Positions 6,538 to 14,837 are shown, counted from the first letter of the stretch. The stretch is 38,558 nt of DNA from Nitrospirota bacterium (GCA_021813405.1 JAKAKS010000011.1:1-38558); one strand, 5' to 3'. The notes: generated by a model from the sequence alone, not told the origin. Translations and numbers: made by a program.

Positions 6538-7641
6538 ATGTACGATATAAAATTCGATGAGCTTGGGCCCATGAAGATCGTTCGGCTGCACTCCGCAAAG
6601 GCGGGGCTGGATGCCGCCGTGGTTATAGACAATACCGCCCTTGGCCCCGCAATAGGCGGAGTGAGGGTTTCCCCGACAGTGGGCCCCCTTGAGATTGCGC
6701 GGCTTGCCCGCACTATGACGTTCAAGAACTCCATCGCCGGGCTCCCGCATGGCGGAGGCAAGGCGGGCATCATGGCGGACCCCGCCGCGCCCGGCAAGGA
6801 AAAACTCTTCAGGGGCTTTGCCAGAATGATTAAAACCCTGAACGAATTTATCCCCGGCCCGGACATGGGCAGCGACGAGGAGTGCATGGCCTGGATTTAC
6901 GATGAGACTAAACGGGCCATAGGCCGTCCTGAACGCCAGGGGGGGCTGCCGCTGGACAAGCTTGGAGCAACCGGGTTCGGGCTTGCCGAATGTGCGGAAG
7001 TTGCATGCCCTTACGCCGGGATAAACCTGGACGGCGCAAGGGTGGCGCTGCACGGTTTTGGAAACGTGGGCGGCGCGGCTGCACGGTCCCTTTTAAAAAG
7101 GGGCGCAATAATCGTGGCCGTTGTGGACAGGCGCGGCGGTGTGTTCGATTCCGGCGGGCTGGATGTGGACAAGCTGTTTGCCTTGAGAAGCCAGCGCGGC
7201 AGCGTGGCCGATTACAAGGCCGTTTACGGCAAGGGAGTTCAGCTTGCGCCGGAGGATGTGATCTCCGTGCAGTGCGATATACTTGTGCCCGCCGCGACCC
7301 CCGACGTTATAAACGCCGCCAATCAGGCTTCAATAAAAGCGAAGATGGTGCTTCAGGGGGCAAATATCCCCGTTACAGAGAAGGCCGAAGAACTGCTTGC
7401 CAGGCGCGGCGTGCTCTCCGTGCCGGACTTCATTGCCAACGCTGGCGGCGTTATAATGGCCGCTGCGGAGTACGCGGGCGAGACCTGCCATGAGGCGTTC
7501 AAGGAAATAGCCGTAAAGATAAAGAAAAACACGTCTGCCGTACTGGAGAAGGCAAAAAAGGAAAACAAACTGCCGCGCGCGGCGGCGGTGGAACTGGCAC
7601 GGCAAAGGATTGCAGAGGCGATGGAGAAGAGCGAGTTTTGA
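6538..7641 (+). CDS. Glu/Leu/Phe/Val dehydrogenase family amino-acid dehydrogenase
   Basis: A 367-residue NAD(P)-dependent oxidative deaminase. The substrate domain carries GPAIGGVRVSP, then LPHGGGKAGI with the catalytic/substrate lysine, and EFIPGPDMGSDEECMAWIYD with the conserved Asp. The Rossmann domain follows from about residue 165, with VALHGFGNVGGAAARSL as the dinucleotide motif and IPVTEKAEELLARRGVLSVPDFIANAGGVI near the end. The length is shorter than typical hexameric glutamate dehydrogenases (about 420-450) and close to leucine/phenylalanine/valine dehydrogenases. Substrate cannot be fixed from sequence. The ATG at 6538 fits the family start (MYDIKFDELGPMKIV); the upstream in-frame ATG at 6481 adds a non-family hydrophobic stretch. 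No Shine-Dalgarno sequence is evident. Confidence 0.88.
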   Translation: MYDIKFDELGPMKIVRLHSAKAGLDAAVVIDNTALGPAIGGVRVSPTVGPLEIARLARTMTFKNSIAGLPHGGGKAGIMADPAAPGKEKLFRGFARMIKTLNEFIPGPDMGSDEECMAWIYDETKRAIGRPERQGGLPLDKLGATGFGLAECAEVACPYAGINLDGARVALHGFGNVGGAAARSLLKRGAIIVAVVDRRGGVFDSGGLDVDKLFALRSQRGSVADYKAVYGKGVQLAPEDVISVQCDILVPAATPDVINAANQASIKAKMVLQGANIPVTEKAEELLARRGVLSVPDFIANAGGVIMAAAEYAGETCHEAFKEIAVKIKKNTSAVLEKAKKENKLPRAAAVELARQRIAEAMEKSEF

Positions 7642-7672
7642 AAAATTGCGGATTAAATAGCTGGTTTTAAAA

Positions 7673-8258
7673 TCATTGACTAACATATTTTATGGAATCC
7701 AGCATTTGTTTGAAAGTGGGAATTTCTGGAGCAACTACTGCTTCATCTTTTCCAAAAACGCCAATAACTACGAGTCGTTTGCCTAACGAAGTACAGTTAA
7801 TTCCATAACCATCAAAATCCGATTGCTTGCAACTCCGGTTTGCCTCAGAGTTGAGAATAGCTGCCTCTTTGGGCAATGGGTTAAATTTAAATCCCCGTAG
7901 GGCAGAATTATAGTACTCCTCGAAGTTTTTATAAGTATTACTTAGTTATAAAGAAATTAAAAAACGGACTTATTGAATACCCGGCGGGTAAGGGTTTTTT
8001 AGAAGAAGCAGTTTCGGCTACCTTAAATATGGTGTCTTTATCTTTCCAGAAGGTAATCACAAAATAATCTTTTGAAGTCTTAAATTTAGCGGGGTATTTC
8101 CTTGGAAAGTACCAATAACCTTTTGGAGGCAAAACACTGTATTCACCGAATCTTAACTGGCCATTTACCTGTTTTGGGCCGTGTTTGCTGATGCAGCCAA
8201 AAAGTGAGAAATAAATCAGTAGCAGGCAGACAGGTTTGTACATGTTCTTACTCTTCAT
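7673..8258 (-). pseudogene. Small lipoprotein gene, apparently frameshifted
   Basis: The first frame (ATG 8258, stop 7938) starts with MKSKNMYKPVCLLLIYFSLF and then GC: a lipoprotein signal peptide with an LFGC lipobox. It continues with a beta-rich domain (LRFGEYSVLPPKGYWYFP; FVITFWKDKDTIFKVAETAS) and ends ISPFFNFFITK. Immediately after, a shift of one base gives a second open stretch (SNTYKNFEEYYNSALRGF to FKQMLDSIKYVSQ, stop near 7673) that reads like the missing C-terminus. I interpret one gene broken by a frameshift near 7940, or a sequencing error. Base composition is clearly more AT-rich than the flanking operons. The family is unknown. It is fused in frame with the tail of the broken hicB gene upstream. 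Confidence 0.6.
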
Positions 8259-8267
8259 TCCTGATAT

Positions 8268-8588
8268 CTGGTTAGACAGCCACTTTTTTTCCAGTGCCTT
8301 ATGCACTAATTGATTCAGGTGCACGCCCATCATTGCAGCTTTGGCTGCCGCCTTTCTGTGGGGGCTGAAGGAATCCAACTGTCCTTATATGGTTTTTGGG
8401 GCTCCCTACCCATCTCCTTGCAGGTCTCAAGGTGGTCGTCAACGGCTTCGCGAAAGGCCTTCTTGAGCTCCTTTACACTTGTTCCTTCAAACAGAATAAG
8501 GTCGTTTATAGCCGCGATTTTGCCGTGAATAACATCATCACCTTCGCTGTACTGTGCCGACATAGCCCTTATAGGTCATTGTATTGCT
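8268..8588 (-). pseudogene. HicB-family antitoxin relic with two frameshifts
   Basis: Three frame segments together give a HicB protein: MTYKGYVGTV at the start (ATG 8579 or 8588, with GGAGAGG upstream), then YSEGDDVIHGKIAAINDLI and FEGTSVKELKKAFREAVDDH (the RNase-H-like HicB core), then GQLDSFSPHRKAAAKAAMMG with HLNQLVHKALEKKW, the DNA-binding C-terminal helix region. Small indels at about 8548 and about 8383 break the frame. The last segment runs without a stop into the lipoprotein frame. No hicA toxin gene is found upstream, where only 63 bp separate it from acdB. In working systems HicB neutralises the mRNA interferase HicA and represses its own operon; this copy looks dead. Confidence 0.75.
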
Positions 8589-8651
8589 CATTTAATTTAC
8601 ACCCTCTCCTTACTATCTCCCTTCAAGATCCCTGTTTTAAATCTTTTGCAG

Positions 8652-9329
8652 CTACCCTCTCACCGCCTTCGCATCCAGCACAACGGCCCTGTCGTGAAAA
8701 AGCGAAACCGGATTAAGCGTAATCTCGGTAAATAGTCCGGTTGCGATTATCTGTGAGGCCGTCACAATCGCCTTTGAAAGCGCAGCTTCGCTTACGGGCG
8801 GTTTGCCTCTGATCCCTCTGAGCGCGTCTGCCGCTTTAATGCTGTAGGCCAGTTTCAAAGCGCCGGCCTCATCAACCGGGGCGGGGGCGAAGGCAACATC
8901 TTTTGCAAGTTCTATAAAGAACCCGCCAAGCCCGAACATCGCAACCGGGCCAAACTGCGGGTCTATTATCCCGCCGATTGCGGCCTCTATACCGCCCTGG
9001 AGCATCTCTTCCACCAGAACACCCTCAGTCCCTTTTACATCTGTAAGGCGGTGTACCGCGGAGTTCAGTTGTTCCAGATTTCCGATGCACGTAACTATCG
9101 CGCCAGCTTCCGTTTTAGAACGGACGTCCCGTGATATAGCCTTTACCACCATGGGGAAACGGAGGCTTATCGACCTTATAACCAGCTTTTTCTTTCCCTT
9201 TATAAAAATGCCTTTGGGTACGTTAAGCCCCAATCCTTCAAGAAACGGTTTCAGTTCGTGCTCCAGGAAAATTTTTTTGCCTGGGGCAAATGACAAAAGA
9301 GTTTCCAGTTCATTTCTAACTTCAGCCAA
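8652..9329 (-). CDS. acdB: ADP-forming acetyl-CoA synthetase, beta (ATP-grasp) subunit
   Basis: A 225-residue ATP-grasp subunit. It shows LKPFLEGLGLNVPKGIFIKG, then RFPMVVKAISRDVRSKTEAGAI (nucleotide-binding strand and the K-x-E loop), EGVLVEEMLQGGIEAAIGGI, DPQFGPVAMFGLGGFFIEL and the terminal FTEITLNPVSLFHDRAVVLDAK. This is the beta-subunit layout of the NDP-forming acyl-CoA synthetase family. The reaction is acetyl-CoA + ADP + Pi to acetate + CoA + ATP. The TTG start at 9329 overlaps the alpha-subunit stop by 8 bp and has GGGGGTG upstream, implying coupled translation. It is the last gene of the five-gene operon; the substrate could also be another acyl-CoA. Confidence 0.85.
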   Translation of the reverse strand: MAEVRNELETLLSFAPGKKIFLEHELKPFLEGLGLNVPKGIFIKGKKKLVIRSISLRFPMVVKAISRDVRSKTEAGAIVTCIGNLEQLNSAVHRLTDVKGTEGVLVEEMLQGGIEAAIGGIIDPQFGPVAMFGLGGFFIELAKDVAFAPAPVDEAGALKLAYSIKAADALRGIRGKPPVSEAALSKAIVTASQIIATGLFTEITLNPVSLFHDRAVVLDAKAVRG

Positions 9330-10665
9330 GCAGCACCCCCAAAACCTTCGCGGCCCGTTCCGGAGTGGAAAAGACTGGTATGCCCGCGGCCTCGGCCCCG
9401 GCCGCAATTGTTCCGGCAACCGGGTCCGTCCCGATGTGCAGCACCACGGGTTTTACGGTGTGCAAACTGAACGCGGCCAGTATGCCCGCCAGCCCTTCCG
9501 TTACCCCGCGCACCGCCGAAAGGGCAATGATCAAAAACCCGTCGTAATGCGGGTGCAATTCATCCAGAACAATGCCGTAGTCTTCATCCCGAACCTGCGC
9601 GGTAAGGTCAAACGGGTTTCCAAACCCGTAAAAATCCGGCAGTTTTTCCCTTAACAGCCGTTCGCTTTCCGCCGGTAGCGGCGGCAGTTCGATGCCGCGC
9701 CTGGCGAACTCATCGGCGGCAAGCACGCCCGCGCCGCCGCCGTTTGTAAGCACAAGGATTTTCCGCCCGGCGGCTTTAAGGGGATTGGCCTTTGAAACAG
9801 ACAGCCCCCTGGCCCCATCCGCAAGCTCCTCAAGGTCCATTGCCTCCGTTATGCCAAACTGCCTTAAAACAGATGAGAACACCCCGTAACTGCCCGCCAG
9901 CCGCCCGGTGTGCGAGAATGCGGCGCTTTGCCCTGCATGGCCTTTGCCAGCTTTCAGAACAAGAAGCGGCTTCCCTTCAGCCGCAAGTTTTCCGGCGCTT
10001 TCAAGAAACCTCCTGCCGTCCCTTATGGACTCCAGGTAGGAGATAACGGCCTTGGTGTTTTTATCGCCGGCAAAATATGAATAGAAATCGCACTCGTCAA
10101 GGCCTGCGGCGTTGCCGTAGTGGGCCGCTGCGGATATGCCCGTGCCGGAAGCGTGAAAATATTCAAAAATAAGACTGAGGACGGCGCCGCTTTGTGTGGT
10201 AAAGCCGATGTTGCCCCTTTTTGGCCTTGGCACCCTGTCTGACGGGAGTATGAATGTGTCCAGGCCGCTTCCCGTGTTGTATATGCCCATGCAGTTTGGG
10301 CCAAGTATCTGAATTCCGGCTGAGGCGGCCGTTTTTTTGACCTCCTGCTGCAAATCGTCATGGCCCGCTTCGGAAAACCCGGCGCTTACGATTATTGCGA
10401 AACGGGTTTTGCCTTTCAGTTCCTTAAGTATCCCGGAGACCTCCGGGGCGGGTCTTATTATAATCGCCAGGTCCGCCCCCGGCAGCGCGGAAATTTCCCT
10501 GAGTGCGGGCACACCCATCAGGCTGTCATATACGGGGTTGACCGGGTATATCTTCAGGTCCCTTTTGCCAAGAAGGTTTTTCAGGACAACGCCTCCCAGC
10601 TTGTCTTCGGAGTGGGAAGCCCCTACAAGGCAGACGCTTCTGGGGGCAAAAAGGTTATCAAGCAC
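9322..10665 (-). CDS. acdA: ADP-forming acetyl-CoA synthetase, alpha (CoA-binding/ligase) subunit
   Basis: About 447 residues. The N-terminal CoA-binding domain starts LDNLFAPRSVCLVGASH and contains IYPVNPVYDSLMGVPAL. Two flavodoxin-like ligase domains follow: GNIGFTTQSGAVLSLIFEYF and, near residue 245, AAFSHTGRLAGSYGVF, in which the His is the residue phosphorylated in this family. The third part has KILVLTNGGGAGVLAADEFA and GNPFDLTAQVRDEDYGIVLD. It pairs with acdB to make ATP from acetyl-CoA. The start is uncertain: GTG 10665 best matches the family; TTG 10671 and 10695 are in frame. The start overlaps the pdhC stop by 8 bp. Encoding directly behind pdhC suggests its substrate is the acetyl-CoA made by that complex. 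Confidence 0.87.
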   Translation of the reverse strand: MLDNLFAPRSVCLVGASHSEDKLGGVVLKNLLGKRDLKIYPVNPVYDSLMGVPALREISALPGADLAIIIRPAPEVSGILKELKGKTRFAIIVSAGFSEAGHDDLQQEVKKTAASAGIQILGPNCMGIYNTGSGLDTFILPSDRVPRPKRGNIGFTTQSGAVLSLIFEYFHASGTGISAAAHYGNAAGLDECDFYSYFAGDKNTKAVISYLESIRDGRRFLESAGKLAAEGKPLLVLKAGKGHAGQSAAFSHTGRLAGSYGVFSSVLRQFGITEAMDLEELADGARGLSVSKANPLKAAGRKILVLTNGGGAGVLAADEFARRGIELPPLPAESERLLREKLPDFYGFGNPFDLTAQVRDEDYGIVLDELHPHYDGFLIIALSAVRGVTEGLAGILAAFSLHTVKPVVLHIGTDPVAGTIAAGAEAAGIPVFSTPERAAKVLGVLLG

Positions 10666-11908
10666 TTTCAATGAATATGAGGGCCGGGTCCTCAAGTAAC
10701 TGGACCACCCTGGTAAGGAACTGGGCAGCCTCGGCCCCGTCCGTGACGCGGTGGTCGAAGGTGAGAGAGAGGTGCAGTATCTTTCTTATCTCTATTTTGT
10801 TCCTGTATACCCACGGCTTTTCGGCTATGCGCCCCGTGCCCAGTATGGCCGTATCCGGCGCGTTTATTATCGGGGTTGCAAAGAACCCGCCGAAGTGGCC
10901 GTAATTGGTTATGGTGAAGCTGTTGCCTTTAAGGTCTTCCAGCGCAATTTTCCTGTCTCTTGCCTTGCCGGAGAGGGCCTCTATCTCCCTGGAAAGCTCC
11001 AGGACCGTTTTCTTGTCCACGTCCTTTAGCACAGGGACCATCAACCCCTCGGGCGTGGCCACGGCGATGCCGAAATTGTAGTAGTTCTTAAGCACAATCT
11101 CTTCTTTCTGGTCATCCAGGGCGGCGTTGAGGGCCGGGAACTCCCTTAAAGCGTGCTGGGCCGCCTTAATAAAAAATGGCAGAAATGTGAGGTGCAGGCC
11201 GGCTTTTTTGAGCGCGCCTTTTTCCCTTTCCCTCAGCTCCCACAGGTCTGTTACGTCCGCTTCTTCCATACCGGTGACAAAGGCAGTTGCCCTCTGGGCC
11301 GCAACCATATTTTTTGAAATGGTCCTTCTCAAGCCCCTGAGCGGCACGCGCTTTACCGGGCCGAAGCCGTCCTCATCAGCCTTAGAGGTTTTTTCCCTTG
11401 AATGCCGGAGTACGTCCTCTCTGGTTATCGCCCCGCCTGGGCCGGAGCCTTTTATTTTTCTTAAATCCGCAAAGCCCATATCCTTTGCAAGCGCCCTTGC
11501 GGCTGGCAGGGCAAGCACGGACTCCTCCTCGCCAGCCTCCGGCAGGGTGCCCATAACGGTAACTGATTCGCGCTCTTTTTCCTCAGGCTTTGTTTGAGGT
11601 GCTTCAGGTTGCTCAGGCTTTGCCGTTTCAGCCTCGGGCATTCCGGCGGGTTTATCTGCCGCCTTTGCCTCCACGGTCTCAATCACCAGCAGGGTTTCCC
11701 CGACGCGGGCGATCTCCCCTTCTTCCTTGCCCAGTTTCAAAACCCTGCCCGCCTTGGGCGACGGGACCTCGGCCACCGCCTTGTCAGTCTCCACTTCAAG
11801 CACGCTCTGGTGCTCCGCTACAACATCGCCTTCCTTTACAAGCCACTTCCTTATCTCGGCTTCCGTTATGCCTTCGCCAATGTCCGGCAGCCTGAATTCG
11901 TATGGCAT
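10658..11908 (-). CDS. pdhC: 2-oxoacid dehydrogenase E2, dihydrolipoamide acyltransferase
   Basis: A 416-residue E2 with the classic layout. The lipoyl domain (1-80) has VETDKAVAEVPSP with the lipoylated Lys43. An acidic Pro/Glu/Ala-rich linker follows (to about 130). The peripheral subunit-binding domain is LPAARALAKDMGFADLRKIK plus GSGPGGAITREDVL. The catalytic domain ends with SLTFDHRVTDGAEAAQFL, in which His386 and Asp390 are the catalytic pair. It transfers the acyl group from E1 to CoA and forms the core of the complex. The ATG at 11908 overlaps the pdhB stop (TGATG). Pyruvate is the likeliest substrate, given the adjacent acetyl-CoA synthetase; branched-chain 2-oxoacids cannot be excluded. 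Confidence 0.92.
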   Translation of the reverse strand: MPYEFRLPDIGEGITEAEIRKWLVKEGDVVAEHQSVLEVETDKAVAEVPSPKAGRVLKLGKEEGEIARVGETLLVIETVEAKAADKPAGMPEAETAKPEQPEAPQTKPEEKERESVTVMGTLPEAGEEESVLALPAARALAKDMGFADLRKIKGSGPGGAITREDVLRHSREKTSKADEDGFGPVKRVPLRGLRRTISKNMVAAQRATAFVTGMEEADVTDLWELREREKGALKKAGLHLTFLPFFIKAAQHALREFPALNAALDDQKEEIVLKNYYNFGIAVATPEGLMVPVLKDVDKKTVLELSREIEALSGKARDRKIALEDLKGNSFTITNYGHFGGFFATPIINAPDTAILGTGRIAEKPWVYRNKIEIRKILHLSLTFDHRVTDGAEAAQFLTRVVQLLEDPALIFIESA

Positions 11909-12876
11909 CAGTACTTTAGCACCTCCTCTATGGCGTCCGTGATCCTGCGCTGGTTAGGGATATAAAAATCTTCCAGTTTGGGAAACGGCAGCACAACGTC
12001 ATACCCGGCCACCCTTGTTACCGGGGCCCTCAGGGACAGTATCGCCTTCTCCGCAATGCATGCGGCCACCTCGGAGGCAAAACCGCAGTTTCTTGGAGCC
12101 TCCTGAATAATGACCGCCCGCCCCGTCTTCTTTACGGAGGCCAGCACCGCATCTTCGTCATAGGGGCTTAAAGTCATAAGGTCTATCACATCAACATCAT
12201 AGGCCCCGGCGGCTTTCAGGGTTTTCTGGAGCATGCTGCCCCATGAAATCAGCGTGGCGTCCCTGCCTTCCTTTAAAAGCCTGGCTTTGCCAAGCGGAAT
12301 GGTAAAGGGTTCTTCCGGGACTTCCTCTTTAATGAGCCGGTAAAGCCTTGTTGGTTCCAGAAACAGGACCGGGTCCGGGTCCCGGATGGCGGCCGCCAGA
12401 AGCCCTTTTGCAGTATAGGGCGATGACGGCACGACTACCTTGAGCCCCGGAATATGGCAAAAGGCGGCCTCGGCGCTTTCGGAGTGCAGTTCAATGGCCT
12501 TGATGCCCCCGCCATAAGGCGTCCTTACAACCATCGGGCACCCGTATCTGCCCCTGCTTCTGGCGCGTATCCGCGAGGCGTTGGATATAAGCTGGTCAAA
12601 GGCCGGATAAAGAAAACCCATGAACTGTATCTCGGCAACAGGCACAAGCCCGAAGGCGGACATGCCTATGGCCATGCCTACAATGCCGGATTCCGCAAGC
12701 GGCATGTCCATGACCCGCTCCGGGCCGAACATGCCGTAAAGGCCCGCGGAAACCCGGAACACCCCTCCGTCCACCCCAACGTCTTCACCCATTATTACTA
12801 CGTTGGAGTCCCTCGCCATCTCCCCCGCAAGGGCCATATTCAGGGCCTCAACCATGTTTACCATTTTACTTGCCAC
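11908..12876 (-). CDS. pdhB: 2-oxoacid (pyruvate) dehydrogenase E1, beta subunit
   Basis: A 322-residue transketolase-type E1 beta subunit. Visible motifs are VEALNMALAGEMARD, VVIMGEDVGVDGGVFRVSAG (with the Glu that activates thiamine diphosphate), FGPERVMDMPLAESGIVGMA and the arginine-rich loop ISNASRIRARSRGRYGCPMV. The C-terminal domain has DVDVIDLMTLSPYDEDAVL. It forms an alpha2beta2 E1 with pdhA and decarboxylates the 2-oxoacid. The GTG at 12876 overlaps the pdhA stop by 11 bp and has GGGG about 9 nt upstream; an ATG at 12864 is an alternative. The length is normal for the family. Confidence 0.92.
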   Translation of the reverse strand: MASKMVNMVEALNMALAGEMARDSNVVIMGEDVGVDGGVFRVSAGLYGMFGPERVMDMPLAESGIVGMAIGMSAFGLVPVAEIQFMGFLYPAFDQLISNASRIRARSRGRYGCPMVVRTPYGGGIKAIELHSESAEAAFCHIPGLKVVVPSSPYTAKGLLAAAIRDPDPVLFLEPTRLYRLIKEEVPEEPFTIPLGKARLLKEGRDATLISWGSMLQKTLKAAGAYDVDVIDLMTLSPYDEDAVLASVKKTGRAVIIQEAPRNCGFASEVAACIAEKAILSLRAPVTRVAGYDVVLPFPKLEDFYIPNQRRITDAIEEVLKY

Positions 12877-13933
12877 CGGAAAAACCCCTCAACTGTGCCA
12901 TCTGCCCCGCCGCAGGCGTTTTAAAGGTGTTCAGGAACATGTCTTCCGGTGAAGGGGGGCCGGCCTCCTCGTATTTTCTGAACCCTTCGTCAACCGCAGC
13001 TGTTGCCTGGCGGGCGGCTTCCTCCGCGTAGCCGGATGGCATCATGCCTTCTTTTTCCATGAATTTGCCCAGGCGCGCCAGCGGGTCCAGTTTCTTCCAG
13101 TGTTCCACCTCCTCGGCGCTTCTGTACCGGGAAGCGTTATCCGCGGTGGTATGGTCTGATAACCTGTATGTGAAGCACTCGATTAATGACGGGCCTTTGC
13201 CGTCACGCGCTTTGTCCAGCGCCCTTTTTACGGCGGTATAGACGGCGAAAACATCGTTTCCATCCACCTGGATGCCTTCGAATCCGTAAGCTATTGCCTT
13301 CTGCGCCAGTGTGGCGGCAGCGCTCTGCCTGGAACGCGGCAAGGATATGGCCCACTGGTTATTCTGGCAGATAAGCACCACGGGCAGGTTGAATGCCCCG
13401 GCCATGTTTGCGCCCTCGTGGAAGTCCCCTTTTGAAGTGGCCCCGTCGCCAAAGTACGCGACGGACGGCAGTTTTTCTTTTTTTATCCGGGCCGCCATCG
13501 CCGCGCCAACTGCGTGCGGCACATGTGAGCCAACCGATATGCAGACCGGAAATATGTTCATCCCGTCTGGCACCCGCATGCCTCTTTCGTCTCCGCTCCA
13601 GTACTGAAATAGCATGTAAAGCGGATATCCAAGCGCTATCAGCGCGCCCGTCTCCCTGTAAGACGGGAACACCCGCGCGTTGTTTCCGGCGGCATAGGCG
13701 CTTGCCACCTGCGACGCCTCCTGCCCCAGGATGGATGCATATGTGCCCATCCTGCCTTCCCTCTGAAGCGCCAGCACCCGCTGGTCAAAAGCCCGGGCAA
13801 GGACAAGGCGATGATAGATATCTTTTATTTCCGGCTCTCCAAGAGACGGCATGAGGGCGCGGTCTGAATTGCCATGGCTGTCCAGTATGTCCAGCCGCTT
13901 TACCTCGAATGTGCCTGCGGTGTACTCGGGCAT
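12866..13933 (-). CDS. pdhA: 2-oxoacid (pyruvate) dehydrogenase E1, alpha subunit
   Basis: A 355-residue E1 alpha subunit. The thiamine-diphosphate motif GDGATSKGDFHEGANMAG, followed closely by ICQNNQWAIS, is clear. It also has RVFPSYRETGALIALGYPLY, SVGSHVPHAVGAAMAARIKK and the phosphorylation-loop-like TYRLSDHTTADNASRYRS. It is the first gene of the operon pdhA-pdhB-pdhC-acdA-acdB, in which each gene overlaps the next. The ATG at 13933 opens a short N-terminal tail typical of the subunit. A promoter-like pair lies about 58-84 bp upstream. The matching E3 is probably the flavoprotein at the left edge of the window. Confidence 0.92.
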   Translation of the reverse strand: MPEYTAGTFEVKRLDILDSHGNSDRALMPSLGEPEIKDIYHRLVLARAFDQRVLALQREGRMGTYASILGQEASQVASAYAAGNNARVFPSYRETGALIALGYPLYMLFQYWSGDERGMRVPDGMNIFPVCISVGSHVPHAVGAAMAARIKKEKLPSVAYFGDGATSKGDFHEGANMAGAFNLPVVLICQNNQWAISLPRSRQSAAATLAQKAIAYGFEGIQVDGNDVFAVYTAVKRALDKARDGKGPSLIECFTYRLSDHTTADNASRYRSAEEVEHWKKLDPLARLGKFMEKEGMMPSGYAEEAARQATAAVDEGFRKYEEAGPPSPEDMFLNTFKTPAAGQMAQLRGFSGGK

Positions 13934-13990
13934 TTTACTTTTCCAGCGCGCCTCCCGTTTTTTTCAGCTTCAACCCCGGAGTTAACCGAG

Positions 13991-14017
13991 TTTATACAAA
14001 GGCCGTACCCTTGTCAA
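13991..14017 (-). promoter_or_regulatory. Candidate promoter of the pdh-acd operon
   Basis: On the minus strand TTGACA (14017-14012) is followed after 15 nt by TATAAA (13996-13991). Both boxes are good matches to sigma-70-type sites, but the spacer is 2 nt shorter than ideal. It lies about 58 bp before the pdhA start. Confidence 0.5.
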
Positions 14018-14046
14018 TCACAAGTGCAAATGCCTGGTTGACTGAC

Positions 14047-14075
14047 TTGACAGCCGTCCGCGCCTTTGCTAAAAA
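14047..14075 (+). promoter_or_regulatory. Candidate promoter of the small secreted-protein array
   Basis: TTGACA (14047-14052), a 17-nt spacer, then TAAAAA (14070-14075). It lies back to back with the pdh promoter, about 150 bp before the first small gene. Confidence 0.5.
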
Positions 14076-14222
14076 GTGGATAAGGGCGTAAACCCATATC
14101 CTGTTAAGCCCTGAATCTCTAAGTTCGGTCCGAAGCAAAATCTATCCGGAAAGTTACGGCAGGGCCGCCATGCTGTTTTCAGGGCCTGGATATCGCCCAA
14201 ATACGGAAAAAGGAGAGTAGAG

Positions 14223-14435
14223 ATGAAGAAATTGAAAACCGTTCTGGCAACTGTATTTGTGCTTGGCCTTCTGGCCGGGGCCGCATTCGCCCAGGGCATG
14301 GGCGGCGGTGAAACTGAGAACCAGTCCGGGGATATGACAAACCCTTCCGGCAACATGAATACACCTGGCGGCACGATGAACACGCCGGGCATGGAAAATA
14401 CACCGGGAGCAACCAATCCTGGCAGCGGATATTAG
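14223..14435 (+). CDS. Small exported Gly/Asn/Thr/Pro-rich protein (70 aa)
   Basis: The N-terminus MKKLKTVLATVFVLGLLAGA with AFAQ is a textbook signal peptide ending in Ala-Phe-Ala, so the mature part is about 47 residues. The mature part is low-complexity: GMGGGETENQSGDMTNPSG, then repeated short units built on Asn/Thr-Pro-Gly (NTPG, MNTPG, ENTPG, TNPGSGY). It has no cysteine, unlike its downstream neighbours. AAAGGAG lies about 7 nt before the ATG. It is the first gene of a run of five small exported proteins and may share their promoter. Many Thr/Ser/Asn residues would suit glycosylation, but this is only a guess. I do not recognise the family. Confidence 0.7.
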   Translation: MKKLKTVLATVFVLGLLAGAAFAQGMGGGETENQSGDMTNPSGNMNTPGGTMNTPGMENTPGATNPGSGY

Positions 14436-14508
14436 AAGCCGTAAACGGCCGGAGGGCAGCGGGGTGATTCCGGTTTCCCTCCGGGCCAACAATAAGGAGG
14501 ATACAGAA

Positions 14509-14781
14509 ATGAAAAAGATGCTTGTTCTGCCTGTTTTAACAGTTATTCTTGCGTTTGCCCCGGCGGCCATTGCCCAGACTGAAATGTATAATGCCCCCGC
14601 ATCTGGGCAATTGCCTACGCTTGCCGGGCCGCAAACATCCAATTTTGAGGCCGCCAGCGAAAGCAATGCGCAGAGCGTATGCGACCAGGTGGCCAGCGCC
14701 AATAATAAAACCAGCTGCACGGCCGTAAAAAACGAAGCCAACCCTGAAAACGTGGTGACCTATCACTGCGATTGCAGGTAG
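14509..14781 (+). CDS. Small secreted four-cysteine protein, tandem family member 1 (90 aa)
   Basis: The signal peptide is MKKMLVLPVLTVILAFAPAA ending AIAQ. The mature part has the family pattern NAPA-x-x-QLPTLAGPQ, NFEAASESNAQSVCDQVASA, then NNKTSC and finally NVVTYHCDCR at the C-terminus. The four cysteines follow C-x11-C-x16-C-x-C, suggesting two disulfides or a metal site in an exported mini-protein. AAGGAGG precedes the ATG. A small hairpin (GGCCG/CGGCC, 14783-14797) followed by TTTT lies right after the stop, so transcription may be attenuated between family members. I do not recognise the family or its function. Confidence 0.82.
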   Translation: MKKMLVLPVLTVILAFAPAAIAQTEMYNAPASGQLPTLAGPQTSNFEAASESNAQSVCDQVASANNKTSCTAVKNEANPENVVTYHCDCR

Positions 14782-14837
14782 AGGCCGTCCTTCGGCCGTT
14801 TTAAAAACTGAACCGGGGAAATGGAGGGCCCCTGAAA

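Noticed and set aside
7642-8640. Active HicAB toxin-antitoxin system
   Set aside because: No hicA gene is present and the hicB frame is broken twice.
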